Shown here piece by piece: positions 1 through 7,634 of a stretch of DNA of 64,000 nucleotides (the first letter of the stretch is position 1; each line of letters opens with the position of its first letter). The position numbers and the translations under genes are program-made. Below the pieces are notes generated by a model that saw nothing but the letters and a program-made list of their open reading frames with translations, ran no database searches and was not told the origin of the DNA. Source of the DNA: Beijerinckiaceae bacterium (lineage in GTDB: Bacteria; Pseudomonadota; Alphaproteobacteria; Rhizobiales; Beijerinckiaceae); contig JAJPIC010000001.1 of NCBI GenBank assembly GCA_021324915.1, positions 1 through 64,000 of the forward strand, in the 5' to 3' direction.

Positions 1-5
1 CAAAG

Positions 6-105
6 GCATGATCCGGAAAAGTGGAAGCCGGTTTTCCGATAAGATCATGCTCGAGCAAAGGCATGATCCGGAAAAGTGGAAGCCGGTTTTCCGATAAGAT
101 CATGC
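6..105. repeat. Two tandem family-A hairpin repeats upstream of yebC
   Basis: Two nearly identical 45-bp units occupy 6-50 and 61-105, with a 55-bp period. Each begins GCATGATC and ends GATCATGC (outer stem), with CGGAAAA and TTTTCCG as inner stem. Read on the minus strand, a 4-nt bulge (TTAT) lies only on the 5' side and the loop is CCGGCTTCCAC. The array may continue left of the window. It lies just upstream of yebC. Similar GCATGATC-type palindromes are common between genes in Hyphomicrobiales. Confidence 0.85.
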
Positions 106-133
106 TCAACAAGACGCGAGGATTCGAGAGCGA

Positions 134-880
134 ATGGCTGGGCATAGTCAGTTCAAAAACATTATGCATAAAAAGGGCAAGCAGGATGCGATCCGCTCGA
201 AGCTCTTCTCGAAGCTCGCCCGCGAAATCACTGTGGCCGCCAAGCTCGGTCTGCCCGATCCGAACATGAACGCGCGGCTGCGCGCCGCCATTATCGCGGC
301 GCGGGCGGAGAACATGCCGAAGGACAATATCGAGCGCGCGATCAAAAAGGCGAGCGGGGCGGACGCCGAGAATTACGAGGAAGTGCGCTACGAAGGCTAC
401 GCACCGGGCGGCGTCGCGGTCATCATCGAAGCCCTGACGGACAATCGCAACCGCACGGCGGGCGAAGTGCGCTCCTATTTCACCAAGGCCGGCGGCTCGC
501 TCGCCGAGACGGGTGCCGTTTCCTTCCTCTTCAATCATGTCGGCGTCATTGAGTTCGATGCGAAAGTCGCCTCGGAAGACGCAATGCTCGAGGCCGCCAT
601 CGAGGCCGGAGCCGACGACGCCGTCTCGACGAGCGAAGGCCACGAGATCACGACGACGCTCGAAATGATGCGCGAGGTTGCACAGGCACTCGAAGCGAAG
701 TTCGGCGAGCCGCGCAAAGTGAGCTTCGTCTGGAAACCGCAGACGACCGTGTCGGTGGACGACGAAACGGGCGAGAAGATTTTGCGGCTTATGGATTCGC
801 TCGACGACAACGACGACGTGCAGAACGTCTATGCCAATTTCGAAGTCTCCGACGCGCTGATGGCCAAGATGAGCGGCTGA
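134..880 (+). CDS. yebC: YebC/PmpR family DNA-binding regulator (TACO1 family)
   Basis: The 248-residue protein starts [18 protein letters not shown], the near-invariant N-terminus of the YebC family, and has the full family length. Family members are cytoplasmic three-domain proteins. Some act as transcriptional regulators, and YebC/TACO1 proteins have been linked to relief of ribosome stalling at proline stretches. The ATG at 134 follows a GAGAG ribosome-binding stretch. In many proteobacteria yebC sits next to ruvC; here no ruv gene is visible downstream and the gene is instead bracketed by hairpin-repeat clusters at 6-105 and 886-1050. The family assignment is secure; the exact role in this organism is unknown. 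Confidence 0.95.
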   Translation: MAGHSQFKNIMHKKGKQDAIRSKLFSKLAREITVAAKLGLPDPNMNARLRAAIIAARAENMPKDNIERAIKKASGADAENYEEVRYEGYAPGGVAVIIEALTDNRNRTAGEVRSYFTKAGGSLAETGAVSFLFNHVGVIEFDAKVASEDAMLEAAIEAGADDAVSTSEGHEITTTLEMMREVAQALEAKFGEPRKVSFVWKPQTTVSVDDETGEKILRLMDSLDDNDDVQNVYANFEVSDALMAKMSG

Positions 881-885
881 TCAGA

Positions 886-1050
886 GCATGATCCGGAAAA
901 GTGTGCAGCGGCTTTCCGACAAGATCATGCGTGAACAATCCAAGAGGATGATCCGGAAAAGTGTGCAGCGGTTTTCCGACAAGATCATGCGTGAACAATC
1001 CAAGAGCATGATCCGGAAAAGTGTGCAGCGGTTTTCCGACAAGATCATGC
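886..1050. repeat. Three tandem family-A hairpin repeats downstream of yebC
   Basis: Three 45-bp units lie at 886-930, 946-990 and 1006-1050 with an exact 60-bp period, separated by the same 15-nt linker. Each has GCATGATC/GATCATGC outer arms (GG replaces GC at the left arm of unit 2) and CGGAAAA/TTTTCCG inner arms (CTTTCCG in unit 1). On the minus strand the 5' bulge is TTGT and the loop CCGCTGCACAC. The cluster fills the gap between the convergent yebC and histidine kinase genes, so it could act as a bidirectional terminator or mRNA-end structure (inference). Confidence 0.85.
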
Positions 1051-1096
1051 TCGAACGCTCTTAAAGCGCGAGCATAATTCGACTGAGCCACGCGAT

Positions 1097-2701
1097 TTAG
1101 GCGAGCGCCTCGGCGAGCCTCTGAAGATCGACCGGCTTCGTGAGGAAAAGATCGGCGCCGGCTGCGCGCGCCGCCTCGCCTGCGGCTTCGAATGCATCCG
1201 CAGAGACGGCGATCAGCCGGCAAGGCGTGGTGCAGGAAGCCAGTTCGGCGGCGCGGATGCGGCGGGCGACTTCGAGACCGTCGACCCCCGGCATGCGAAG
1301 GTCGAGAATGATCGCATCGAAACGGCGGTTTGCTGCTTGCGCGAGTGCGGCTTTGCCGTCGCTGACGCGAAAGACGCGCGCGCCGCTTTTTTCCAAATAA
1401 CGGATCACGATAAGCGCGTTGATGTCGTTATCTTCGGCAAGCAGAATTTCGCGGCCGCTGAGATCCGCTTTCGCCGCCGCAGGTGTGGAAAGGGAAGGCA
1501 GGGCGTCGCCGGAAAGCCGCGCGAAGAGCGAGGCCGAGCGCAGCGGCTTAACGAGCCACCCGTCGAATTCGCGCAGCGAGCCGAACGAGCGCCGTTCCTG
1601 CGCCGAGAGGAGAACGAGACTTCTGATGCCGGCAGCCCGTGCGACTTTGCCGAGCCGGCGTGCGTCTTCGCCGAGTGCGCAGTCGACGATCAGGGCCTCC
1701 ATGATGCGGCCGCCGGCGAAGATCGCGAGCGCCTCGTCGGCGTTCCTGGCGCGAAGGACTTCAGTACCCGCTTGCCCGAGTTTTTCCGCGAGATAAGGCG
1801 CCTCGAACGGAGAATTCGCGACGATCAGCACGCGGTCACGAAACGCGTGCGGGGCGTTCGCGCGCGCCTCGGACGAAAGGGGAAGGGAGAGAACGAAGGT
1901 CGAGCCTTCGGGCGAACTCGAGTCGAGTTGCAGATTTCCACCCATGCGCTCGGTGAGCCGCTTCGAGATGGCAAGTCCCAATCCGCTGCCTTCTGAAGCG
2001 GATGTCTCGAATTCATCGAAAATCGCCCGGCGCTTTTGCTCGGGGACGCCCGGGCCGCTATCGATCACAGCGAATTTCAATTGAGTGCCGGCTGTCGTAA
2101 CGCGCAGGCCGACGCCGCCGCGTTCGGTGAATTTCACCGCATTGCCGACGAGATTGACGAGGACTTGGCGCAATCGCGCCGCATCGCCGACGATCCGCGG
2201 CGGGACATCGGCGCAGACGAGACTTGCGATGTCCAGCCCTTTTTCGTGCGCGCGCGGCGCAAGGAGCTCGGCGACGCCTTCGACGAGCCCTGTGAGATCG
2301 AATGGCGCTTCGTTCAATTCGAGCTTGCCGGCCTCGATCTTGGAAAAATCGAGAATTTCGTCGATCAGCGCCGCAAGCGAAGCGCCCGACGCGCGGATCG
2401 CTTCGACATAAGATCTTTGCTCTGCGTCGAGGTCGGTTGCCCGTAGCAATTCGGTCATGCCGAGCATGCCATTCAGCGGGGTGCGGATTTCGTGGCTGAC
2501 GGTTGCGAGAAATCGGGATTTCTCGATACTGCCAGCTTCCGCACGCGCGCGCGCCTCCTCTGCCTCTTGGAGCTCGAGGCTTGGCCGCTCGGCGCTCTGC
2601 GCCTCGGGCCGCGCGGCAAAGCGATTGAGAAGCGCGCCTAATCGCGCGCCCCCGGGAAGGGCTGCGGGTGCAGCCAACAATCTCAAAAGTGCCTCGCGCA
2701 T
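1097..2701 (-). CDS. Cytoplasmic hybrid histidine kinase with two receiver-like domains
   Basis: A 534-residue protein. A short coiled N-terminus (about 40-62) leads into a HisKA domain with H-box SRFLATVSHEIRTPLNG (phospho-accepting His near residue 70). A HATPase_c domain follows, with an N box (VLVNLVGNAVKFTE) and G boxes (DSGPGVP, GSGLGLAISKRL). A receiver-like segment (VDCALG) comes next, then a canonical C-terminal receiver (LAEDNDIN, ILDLRMPG with Asp467, TKPV). No transmembrane helix or PAS/GAF sensor domain is visible, so it probably senses an internal cue or a partner protein. The first receiver looks degenerate. No response regulator gene lies beside it, so the output partner is unknown. 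Confidence 0.9.
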   Translation of the reverse strand: MREALLRLLAAPAALPGGARLGALLNRFAARPEAQSAERPSLELQEAEEARARAEAGSIEKSRFLATVSHEIRTPLNGMLGMTELLRATDLDAEQRSYVEAIRASGASLAALIDEILDFSKIEAGKLELNEAPFDLTGLVEGVAELLAPRAHEKGLDIASLVCADVPPRIVGDAARLRQVLVNLVGNAVKFTERGGVGLRVTTAGTQLKFAVIDSGPGVPEQKRRAIFDEFETSASEGSGLGLAISKRLTERMGGNLQLDSSSPEGSTFVLSLPLSSEARANAPHAFRDRVLIVANSPFEAPYLAEKLGQAGTEVLRARNADEALAIFAGGRIMEALIVDCALGEDARRLGKVARAAGIRSLVLLSAQERRSFGSLREFDGWLVKPLRSASLFARLSGDALPSLSTPAAAKADLSGREILLAEDNDINALIVIRYLEKSGARVFRVSDGKAALAQAANRRFDAIILDLRMPGVDGLEVARRIRAAELASCTTPCRLIAVSADAFEAAGEAARAAGADLFLTKPVDLQRLAEALA

Positions 2702-2744
2702 GTGCCGAAGTTAGGCGCGAGGCCTTGAGATTTCCTTGCTCGAA

Positions 2745-3155
2745 TTAGAAACTGATGAGCCGTGTCAGGCTGCGGCCAGCCTTGCTTTTCAATTCTTTAG
2801 CCTCGACCTTGCCGTCGCCGTCGGCATCGGCGGCCTTGAACGCAGAATCCACGGCCGCGATATATTCGTCTTTTGTCAACGTGCCGTCGTGGTCCGCGTC
2901 GGCGGCGGCAAAATCGGCTTTGCTCAACCGCGTGCCGACTTCCGCCTTGCTGAGCTTGCCGTCCTTCTCCTTATCGAGCTTGTCGAATAGATCGCCGGCG
3001 GCGGCATCGACTTCGGCCTTTTCCAGCGTGCCGTCCTTGTCCGTGTCGGCCGTGGTGAGCGCCTTCGCCGCGAATGCGCTCGTTGTGGGAACCATAACGG
3101 GTATTGCGAGAATGCCGACGAGACCTAAAAACGTGGAAACGGGATGCTTAGGCAT
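2745..3155 (-). CDS. Secreted EF-hand calcium-binding protein
   Basis: A 136-residue protein with an N-terminal signal peptide (about residues 1-29, ending SAFA). At least four EF-hand loops of the DxDxDG type follow (TDKDGTLEKAE, EKDGKLSKAE, ADHDGTLTKDE, ADGDGKVEAKE), so it probably binds Ca2+ in the periplasm or outside the cell. The start is set at the ATG at 3155 because GGAG lies 7-10 nt upstream; an in-frame ATG at 3167 would add only four residues. The frame stays open further upstream, but that part does not resemble a signal sequence. Small EF-hand proteins like this are common in Hyphomicrobiales and their roles are mostly unknown. Confidence 0.88.
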   Translation of the reverse strand: MPKHPVSTFLGLVGILAIPVMVPTTSAFAAKALTTADTDKDGTLEKAEVDAAAGDLFDKLDKEKDGKLSKAEVGTRLSKADFAAADADHDGTLTKDEYIAAVDSAFKAADADGDGKVEAKELKSKAGRSLTRLISF

Positions 3156-3398
3156 CTTGATCTCCATCTGCTTGTGCAGCGCAAACCGCGCTGCGGAATA
3201 TAGAAGATGACGAGTGACAATCAATGCAGGGATACGGCTCGGGTTCGACATGTAAGGGGTGAACTTCAAAATTCTTCAAATCGCCAGCCGGTTTGACGCG
3301 CTAAACTTGTCTTCTCGGGCCGGTATATGCGCCTGATTTGATTTATTTCTGGCGAGGTTTCCCATTTCTCGTTCCGGCGCAGGCTTTGCCGCAATCGC
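3156..3398. other. Intergenic region, no feature seen
   Basis: The space between the EF-hand gene start and the end of the comM 3' fragment. It must contain the EF-hand promoter, but no clear -35/-10 pair or gene was recognised. Confidence 0.5.
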
Positions 3399-4025
3399 CT
3401 AAGCCGCCCGCAGCTGCCGCATCGCATCGACGCGATAAGAGAGCGCTTCGGCCAGGTGCGCGCGGCTGACCGTGTGGGCGCCGTCGAGATCGGCAATGGT
3501 ACGGGCCAGTTTCAATACCCTGTGGAAGCCGCGCGCCGACAGCGAGAGCCGCTCGGAGGCTTCCCGCAACAGCCCGGCTCCGGATGAATCGGGCCGGGCG
3601 ACGTCCTCGATAATGGAGCCGGGCGCGGCGGCATTCGAGCCGACATGCGAGAGGCCGAGCTCGGCATAGCGGCGCGTTTGAATCCGGCGCGCCGCGGCAA
3701 CGCGCGCGGCGACCTCGGCCGAGCCTTCCGCCGGTGCGGGCAGCATGAGATCCGCAGCGCTTACCGCCGGAACTTCGATCATGAGATCGATGCGGTCGAG
3801 GAGGGGTCCGGAGAGGCGCGCCTGATATTGGGCGAGGCAACGGGCGACCGGCTGACGATTGCAGCTGAAGCCCGGATCGAGGGCGTGGCCGCAACGGCAG
3901 GGATTCATGGCCGCGACGAGCTGGAAACGGGCGGGATAGACGACGCGATGATTGGCGCGGGCGACGGCCACTTCGCCGGTCTCGAGCGGCTGGCGCAGGC
4001 TATCGAGCACTTGCGGCTGGAACTC
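3399..4025 (-). pseudogene. comM: comM (YifB, Mg-chelatase-like ATPase), 3' fragment
   Basis: This fragment encodes the C-terminal ~205 residues of ComM: the segment VLDSLRQPLETGEV just after Walker B, the cysteine motif PCRCGHALDPGFSC, the arginine-finger region (SGPLLDRIDLMIEVP) and the C-terminal Mg_chelatase_C helices (SARGFHRVLKLARTIADL). It is cut off from its start by the transposon at 4026-7626. Joining position 4025 to 7635 (one copy of the 8-bp duplication) gives continuous reading DELPEFQPQVLDSLRQ, so the break is a clean insertion with no further decay seen. ComM is a branch-migration helicase that helps integrate DNA during natural transformation. Without its start and Walker motifs this part should be non-functional. 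Confidence 0.93.
4018..4025. repeat. Left target-site duplication (8 bp, TGGAACTC)
   Basis: TGGAACTC lies directly outside the left inverted repeat and is repeated exactly at 7627-7634 outside the right one. An 8-bp duplication is typical of IS1595 superfamily transposition. Confidence 0.9.
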
Positions 4026-4051
4026 CGGTATTATGTAGCAACCGCCACAAG
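4026..4051. repeat. Left terminal inverted repeat of the transposon (26 bp)
   Basis: Begins CGGTATTATGTAGCAACC and is the exact reverse complement of 7601-7626. The match stops after 26 bp (GGCTAATC inside the left end, AATTTAGC on the equivalent strand inside the right end). Confidence 0.93.
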
Positions 4052-4277
4052 GGCTAATCGCCCGGTTGCCACTTGATACCGCTCATTCAAGAAAGGATGA
4101 GCGAAAGTGGAAATTCTGCAAGCAGATAGGCCGCAGCCAATTGATGGTTGGCCCTCGGCCCACGGTTCGGCGACCGAAATGTGGCGCACGGCGCGCTACC
4201 GAACGAGCGGGAGGGAACCGGCGAGTTAGGTGCGCACCGTGCGGTGGCGCGCGCTCGTGGGGGCGCTTTTCCTGCTT

Positions 4278-5144
4278 TCATGTAATAGCGTTTTGCGGGC
4301 CGACGATTTCTATTCCCCAATTGGGCTGTTGGGGGCTGGGGGCGCCAAGTCTGAAGCCTTCAAATGTAATTCTGAGGCACACTTCGCTAAGCCTTTCCGT
4401 GGCCAGATTGTAGATATCCGTGTACCTGATGCAGCTATACAAGATTACGGCGCTGTTTCTATTCATTATATTGTCATGCCCGATTGTTCCAACAGCTCTC
4501 ATTGGAGAGCCGGGCGAGAACCTTGGGCCTATTGCAGCGCCGAATCTATTTTCTCCGAAATCTGCCTCAAAATGCGGGACATTTCTGTCGGCAACGTCTA
4601 CGACGTGATGCTGAATAAAAATCTCGGCATTGAGCGCAGGGCTTCTCCCAATATTTCTCCACATGATCCGAAACCCCAACCCTCTGACTTCCGGAATGCC
4701 ATCTATTACGGAATCAGGCAAAAAGACGATTTGCAGATCGTCATATGTCATCCATGCTCGATTAGCACTCGCTATCAGCGCCATTGCGTCGGCGGATCTT
4801 TCCGCGGCTGTTATGCTGGCTTTGAAATCTGCGGACTGATCGAGGGCGGCTTTCCACAAGCGGAGAGTTGCCCACCACAGTGTGCCCGTGAAACATGCAA
4901 CAGCGACCGTCGCGAGAGCCGTAACGGTCTCTCCATACCGATTAAGGGTTTTCGCGATTTGGATGAAGATGAATGGCGCGAGGCTATATCGGGTGCAGTC
5001 TTCGTGGTTGGTATCTTTGTTATATTCGCATATGTCATATCCAGGTGCATGAGCATTGGGATAAGCAGGAATCGAACTTATCAGGATCGCAAGGCTTGCC
5101 GCCAAACAGGCACAGACTAAAACGGCTTTGGCTGTAGACCACAT
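4278..5144 (-). CDS. Membrane-anchored hypothetical protein (transposon passenger)
   Basis: A 288-residue protein with two N-terminal hydrophobic helices: one at about 5-25 (KAVLVCACLAASLAILI) and one around residues 75-95 (VTALATVAVACFTGTLWWAT). A helical stretch (RLWKAALDQSADFKASITAAERSADAM) and a ~150-residue beta-rich C-terminal part follow. This two-helix layout with the FTGTLWWAT segment recurs in uncharacterised alphaproteobacterial accessory proteins. It starts 19 bp after the DUF6471 stop on the same strand, so the two probably share an mRNA. Base composition is more AT-rich than the chromosome. Function is not recognised. A long frame on the opposite strand was judged a shadow. Confidence 0.75.
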   Translation of the reverse strand: MWSTAKAVLVCACLAASLAILISSIPAYPNAHAPGYDICEYNKDTNHEDCTRYSLAPFIFIQIAKTLNRYGETVTALATVAVACFTGTLWWATLRLWKAALDQSADFKASITAAERSADAMALIASANRAWMTYDDLQIVFLPDSVIDGIPEVRGLGFRIMWRNIGRSPALNAEIFIQHHVVDVADRNVPHFEADFGENRFGAAIGPRFSPGSPMRAVGTIGHDNIMNRNSAVILYSCIRYTDIYNLATERLSEVCLRITFEGFRLGAPSPQQPNWGIEIVGPQNAIT

Positions 5145-5163
5145 GTTTAGGCGCTGCCAGGGC

Positions 5164-5403
5164 TCAGATCTCCTCCAACCTTAAGCTGTCCCGTTCGATC
5201 GCCGCAAGAGACGCGAGAAAGAATGATGCTGGCATTGTCGCGCGGGCAAGCTTGTTCGCAATGCTTGCCTTGGTTTCCTCGAACCCGTGCGCCTTTAGTC
5301 TCTCTGCCAGTTCCTCATAAGAAACATCCGCTCGTTTTAGCTCTGCTTTCAGGTGCCGGGCCGCGCGCTCAGCCCATTCCTTCTCCGTCTTGGCGAAAGC
5401 CAT
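5164..5403 (-). CDS. DUF6471 domain protein, possible HTH regulator of the transposon
   Basis: A 79-residue protein with the DUF6471 pattern: SYEELAERLKAHGFEETKAS followed by IANKLARATMPASFFLASL. The spacing resembles a small helix-turn-helix, as in phage-type repressors. It is divergent from the transposase gene with a 100-bp shared control region containing two perfect palindromes (5431-5448 and 5483-5500). Regulation of its own and the transposase promoter is therefore a reasonable inference, but DNA binding has not been shown for the family as far as I know. The membrane protein gene follows 19 bp downstream. Confidence 0.8.
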   Translation of the reverse strand: MAFAKTEKEWAERAARHLKAELKRADVSYEELAERLKAHGFEETKASIANKLARATMPASFFLASLAAIERDSLRLEEI

Positions 5404-5430
5404 TCTCCATCCTCTCGAATCCGATCTTTC

Positions 5431-5448
5431 ATTATCATATCTGATAAT
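5431..5448. promoter_or_regulatory. Palindrome in DUF6471/transposase divergent region
   Basis: ATTATCA-TATC-TGATAAT, a perfect 7-bp inverted repeat with a 4-nt centre, starting 28 bp upstream of the DUF6471 ATG and 7 bp before the transposase -35 box. A candidate operator; the binding protein is unknown. Confidence 0.5.
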
Positions 5449-5454
5449 TTCGTA

Positions 5455-5500
5455 TTGACAATGATACTACATTCGATATTGTGTTCTCATAAACGAGAAC
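5455..5500 (+). promoter_or_regulatory. Candidate transposase promoter with overlapping palindrome
   Basis: A consensus -35 TTGACA (5455-5460) is followed after 16 nt by TATTGT (5477-5482), a fair -10 box. Right behind it lies GTTCTC-ATAAAC-GAGAAC (5483-5500), a perfect 6-bp inverted repeat that would cover the transcription start and lies 3 bp before the transposase ATG. The layout suggests repression at the start site. Confidence 0.5.
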
Positions 5501-5503
5501 GCA

Positions 5504-6499
5504 ATGTCTCAGCATTTCCTCCTCTCAGCCGCCGCCCGGACGCTCAGCGTCGGGAAGGTCGCGCGGATGAGCGAAAAAGAGGCCGAGACGGTTTTCGCCA
5601 AAATCCGCTGGGCCGACACTGGCGGCAAGCCCGTCTGCCCGCATTGCGGTTCGCTCGAAGCTTATGACTGCCGGCGCCCGAATGGTGCGCCCCGCTGGCG
5701 CTGCAAAGGCTGTAGGGGCGATTTCTCGCTCACGTCAGGCACGCTGTTCGCCTTCCACAAATTGCCGCTGCGCAGCTACCTGATGGCCTTGGCGATCTTC
5801 TGCAACGAAGTGAAGGGCAAGTCGGCGCTGGCGCTCTCCCGCGATCTCGGCGTCCAATACAAAACCAGTTTCGTGCTTGCCCACAAAATGCGCGAAGCGA
5901 TGGCGTCCGAAGATCGCGGTTTGAAAGTGGGCGGCGAGGGCCGCGAGGTCGCGGTTGATGGCGGGTACTTTGGGGGCTACGTCAAGCCGGCAAACCTGGC
6001 CGAAAACCGTCGCGACCGCCGCCTTGCGATCAATCAGAGCGGCAAGCGCAAGGTCGTGGTCGTGATCCGCGATAAGGATGGCCGCACGATCCCGGCGACG
6101 TTCGGTTCCGAAGCCGCTTCGATCAATTTCATCAGATCGCGCGTTGAACGCGGGACCACGATCCAGGCCGACGAAGCCAGCTCATGGGACGCGCTCAATC
6201 TTTCCTTCCCGATGAAGCGCATCAATCATCAAGAGGCTTATTCGCTCGACGGCGCTTGCACAAATGCGGCTGAGGAATTTTTCAGCCGGATGCGCCGCGC
6301 CGAAATCGGCCATCATCATCACTTGGCCGGTGCGTATCTCGAACGCTATGCGCGGGAAAGCGCTTTCCGCGAGGATCTCCGCCGCATGGCGAACGGGGAA
6401 CAATTCAGGACGGTTTTGGCGCTCGTCGCGAAGAACGGCCCGAGCCGCGATTTCTGCGGGTACTGGCAGCGCAATTGCCAACGACGTTCTCCCAGTTGA
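5504..6499 (+). CDS. IS1595 family transposase
   Basis: A 331-residue protein. The N-terminal zinc ribbon has two CxxC pairs (C45/C48 in VCPHCGS and C67/C70 in RCKGC). A helical DNA-binding part (FHKLPLRSYLMALAIFCNEV, SALALSRDLGVQYKT) precedes the DDE-type nuclease, with D152 in VAVDGGYFGG and D223 in IQADEASSWDAL. The family's third catalytic segment is TNAAEEFFSR plus the GAYLERYARESAFRED tail. Length and order match complete IS1595 transposases, and no frameshift is seen, so it may be active. It would act on the 26-bp ends at 4026 and 7626. Confidence 0.93.
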   Translation: MSQHFLLSAAARTLSVGKVARMSEKEAETVFAKIRWADTGGKPVCPHCGSLEAYDCRRPNGAPRWRCKGCRGDFSLTSGTLFAFHKLPLRSYLMALAIFCNEVKGKSALALSRDLGVQYKTSFVLAHKMREAMASEDRGLKVGGEGREVAVDGGYFGGYVKPANLAENRRDRRLAINQSGKRKVVVVIRDKDGRTIPATFGSEAASINFIRSRVERGTTIQADEASSWDALNLSFPMKRINHQEAYSLDGACTNAAEEFFSRMRRAEIGHHHHLAGAYLERYARESAFREDLRRMANGEQFRTVLALVAKNGPSRDFCGYWQRNCQRRSPS

Positions 6500-6738
6500 G
6501 CTACGGCGCCTTACCTGAACTGTCGCGGGTGGATCGGCTCAACTATCGTAATGCGGCGCGTAAAAAGCTTCATAAAACTGAATTAAGGCTTCGCGCTTTT
6601 CCGGAGAGTGGCGCTCTGGCTTTTCGACACGCGCGGGCGCTCCAAAAGCGGTTCGGCACATCACGGCATCGCCGTCGCTAGAATCGCGTTCAGGATAAAG
6701 TGGAATTTGCCTTATGCGAGCCCAATAACCTTCTGGCG
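6500..6738. other. Transposon interior, no confident gene
   Basis: A short minus-strand open frame (6539-6754, 71 codons, no good ribosome-binding site, no recognised domain) covers much of this stretch. I do not accept it as a gene on present evidence. Confidence 0.4.
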
Positions 6739-7032
6739 TCACGCGGCGCGGCAACTCTCCAAAGATGCGTGCGCCACAAAGCCCGGCGGTCCAAAGTTGG
6801 ATGCCGCAACCCTGGCGTCACGCGTCAAATCGATAGAAATTACTTTATGGCCAGCCATTTCCAGAAAGTCGCGGATTGCACCCGCAAGCTTCCCCTCAAT
6901 TTCCTCAGGGGAAAAACCGGCAATGGACAATCCGGGTAGTTGGTCACTAATGGCCATGAACAAGTCGCCGCTCTGATGAGCTAACGTCTTGATATATATC
7001 GTCTGGCGCTGGATCTTGCCTGTTTCACTCAT
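6739..7032 (-). CDS. Small HicB/DUF1902-like protein (transposon passenger)
   Basis: From the ATG at 7032 the product is 97 residues. The central part, DLFMAISDQLPGLSIAGFS then EEIEGKLAGAIRDFLE, has the beta-beta-alpha spacing of the HicB/DUF1902 fold, with the usual W(V)A-S-LPGL pattern changed to FMAISDQLPGL. HicB proteins are antitoxins, but no HicA toxin lies next to it, so an orphan or DUF1902-type role is possible. The frame is open up to 7149, overlapping the upstream gene by 18 bp; the extra 39 residues look unlike coding sequence. The start has no clear ribosome-binding site. Confidence 0.6.
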   Translation of the reverse strand: MSETGKIQRQTIYIKTLAHQSGDLFMAISDQLPGLSIAGFSPEEIEGKLAGAIRDFLEMAGHKVISIDLTRDARVAASNFGPPGFVAHASLESCRAA

Positions 7033-7130
7033 GAAACAGAATATGGAACGAAGTAAACAGCTTGACAAGATCTCAAAAGAGAGTCCCGCGATTCGTCGCA
7101 GCCATGAGTCTTTGGAGTCACACAAAGCGA

Positions 7131-7568
7131 CTAGCTGGTTAAGACCCATTCCTTAAGGTCTCCCAGCCCAGCAATTTCCTTAACCGCGCCATCCCGTTTC
7201 AACTTGTAGACGCAAGCGCCGACGCGCTTGCGTATCGTAACCAGCATTTCCGCGTCGCTCGGATCGAGCCCGCGCGCTTTCATGACCTGGACCGCAATGT
7301 CCCGCGTCGTGACCGGCTTGCCGTCCGCCAGTCTCAAACAGCCCATGACGTGCCGCATCATCTCGCCCCGGAACGCGGCGTGGCGTGGCGGATATTGGCG
7401 TGGGCGGATGGCCGTAATGTCGGCCTGCGGATCAAACAGCCGGATCGCCGCGTCTATGGCGTCGAGGTCCGCCACAAGCTTCCGTAAGGCTTGCTGCGTG
7501 TGTTCGATTTGACCGGCGATTTCCGCGCGCTTGCGGATGAGACCGGATAAGACGTGCTCGTTTTCCAT
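7131..7568 (-). CDS. Helical/winged-helix hypothetical protein (transposon passenger)
   Basis: A 145-residue protein. An N-terminal coiled coil (about 5-45, LIRKRAEIAGQIEHTQQALR) precedes a variable linker (RPRQYPPRHAAFRG). The C-terminal part (about 70-140: GKPVTTRDIAVQVMKARGL, VRKRVGACVYKLKRDGAV, LKEWVL) has the spacing of a winged helix. Similar proteins are found on alphaproteobacterial accessory elements without a known role. Its start lies 32 bp inside the right inverted repeat, so it is the outermost passenger. A DNA-binding role is inferred only from the helix pattern. Confidence 0.75.
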   Translation of the reverse strand: MENEHVLSGLIRKRAEIAGQIEHTQQALRKLVADLDAIDAAIRLFDPQADITAIRPRQYPPRHAAFRGEMMRHVMGCLRLADGKPVTTRDIAVQVMKARGLDPSDAEMLVTIRKRVGACVYKLKRDGAVKEIAGLGDLKEWVLTS

Positions 7569-7600
7569 GCGCCAAAGGTAGGCGAGGAAGCGGCTAAATT

Positions 7601-7626
7601 CTTGTGGCGGTTGCTACATAATACCG
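7601..7626. repeat. Right terminal inverted repeat of the transposon (26 bp)
   Basis: Ends ...GCTACATAATACCG and is the exact reverse complement of 4026-4051. Confidence 0.93.
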
Positions 7627-7634
7627 TGGAACTC
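7627..7634. repeat. Right target-site duplication (8 bp, TGGAACTC)
   Basis: Identical to 4018-4025. In comM it encodes part of the PEFQ segment just after Walker B. Confidence 0.9.

Larger units (their letters stand above)
4026..7626. mobile_element. IS1595-type transposon with passenger genes, inserted in comM
   Basis: A 3601-bp element bounded by perfect 26-bp inverted repeats (4026-4051 and 7601-7626; outer end CGGTATTATGTAGC...) and flanked by an 8-bp duplication. It encodes an IS1595-like transposase at 5504-6499 plus four probable passenger genes: a membrane protein, a DUF6471 protein, a small HicB/DUF1902-like protein and a helical protein. IS1595 superfamily members that carry passengers are known. 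Both ends and the duplication are identical, and comM is otherwise intact, so the insertion appears recent. The left half is visibly richer in A and T than the surrounding chromosome. Confidence 0.93.

Noticed and set aside
886-1050. Three 60-bp repeats considered as a CRISPR array
   Set aside because: The 15-nt linkers are identical between units and too short to be spacers.
4230-5120. Long plus-strand open frame (296 codons) in the transposon
   Set aside because: It is antisense to the DUF6471-linked membrane protein, whose hydrophobic helices and family-like segments are far more protein-like.
6539-6754. 71-codon minus-strand frame behind the transposase
   Set aside because: No domain, no ribosome-binding site, and it overlaps the HicB-like gene.
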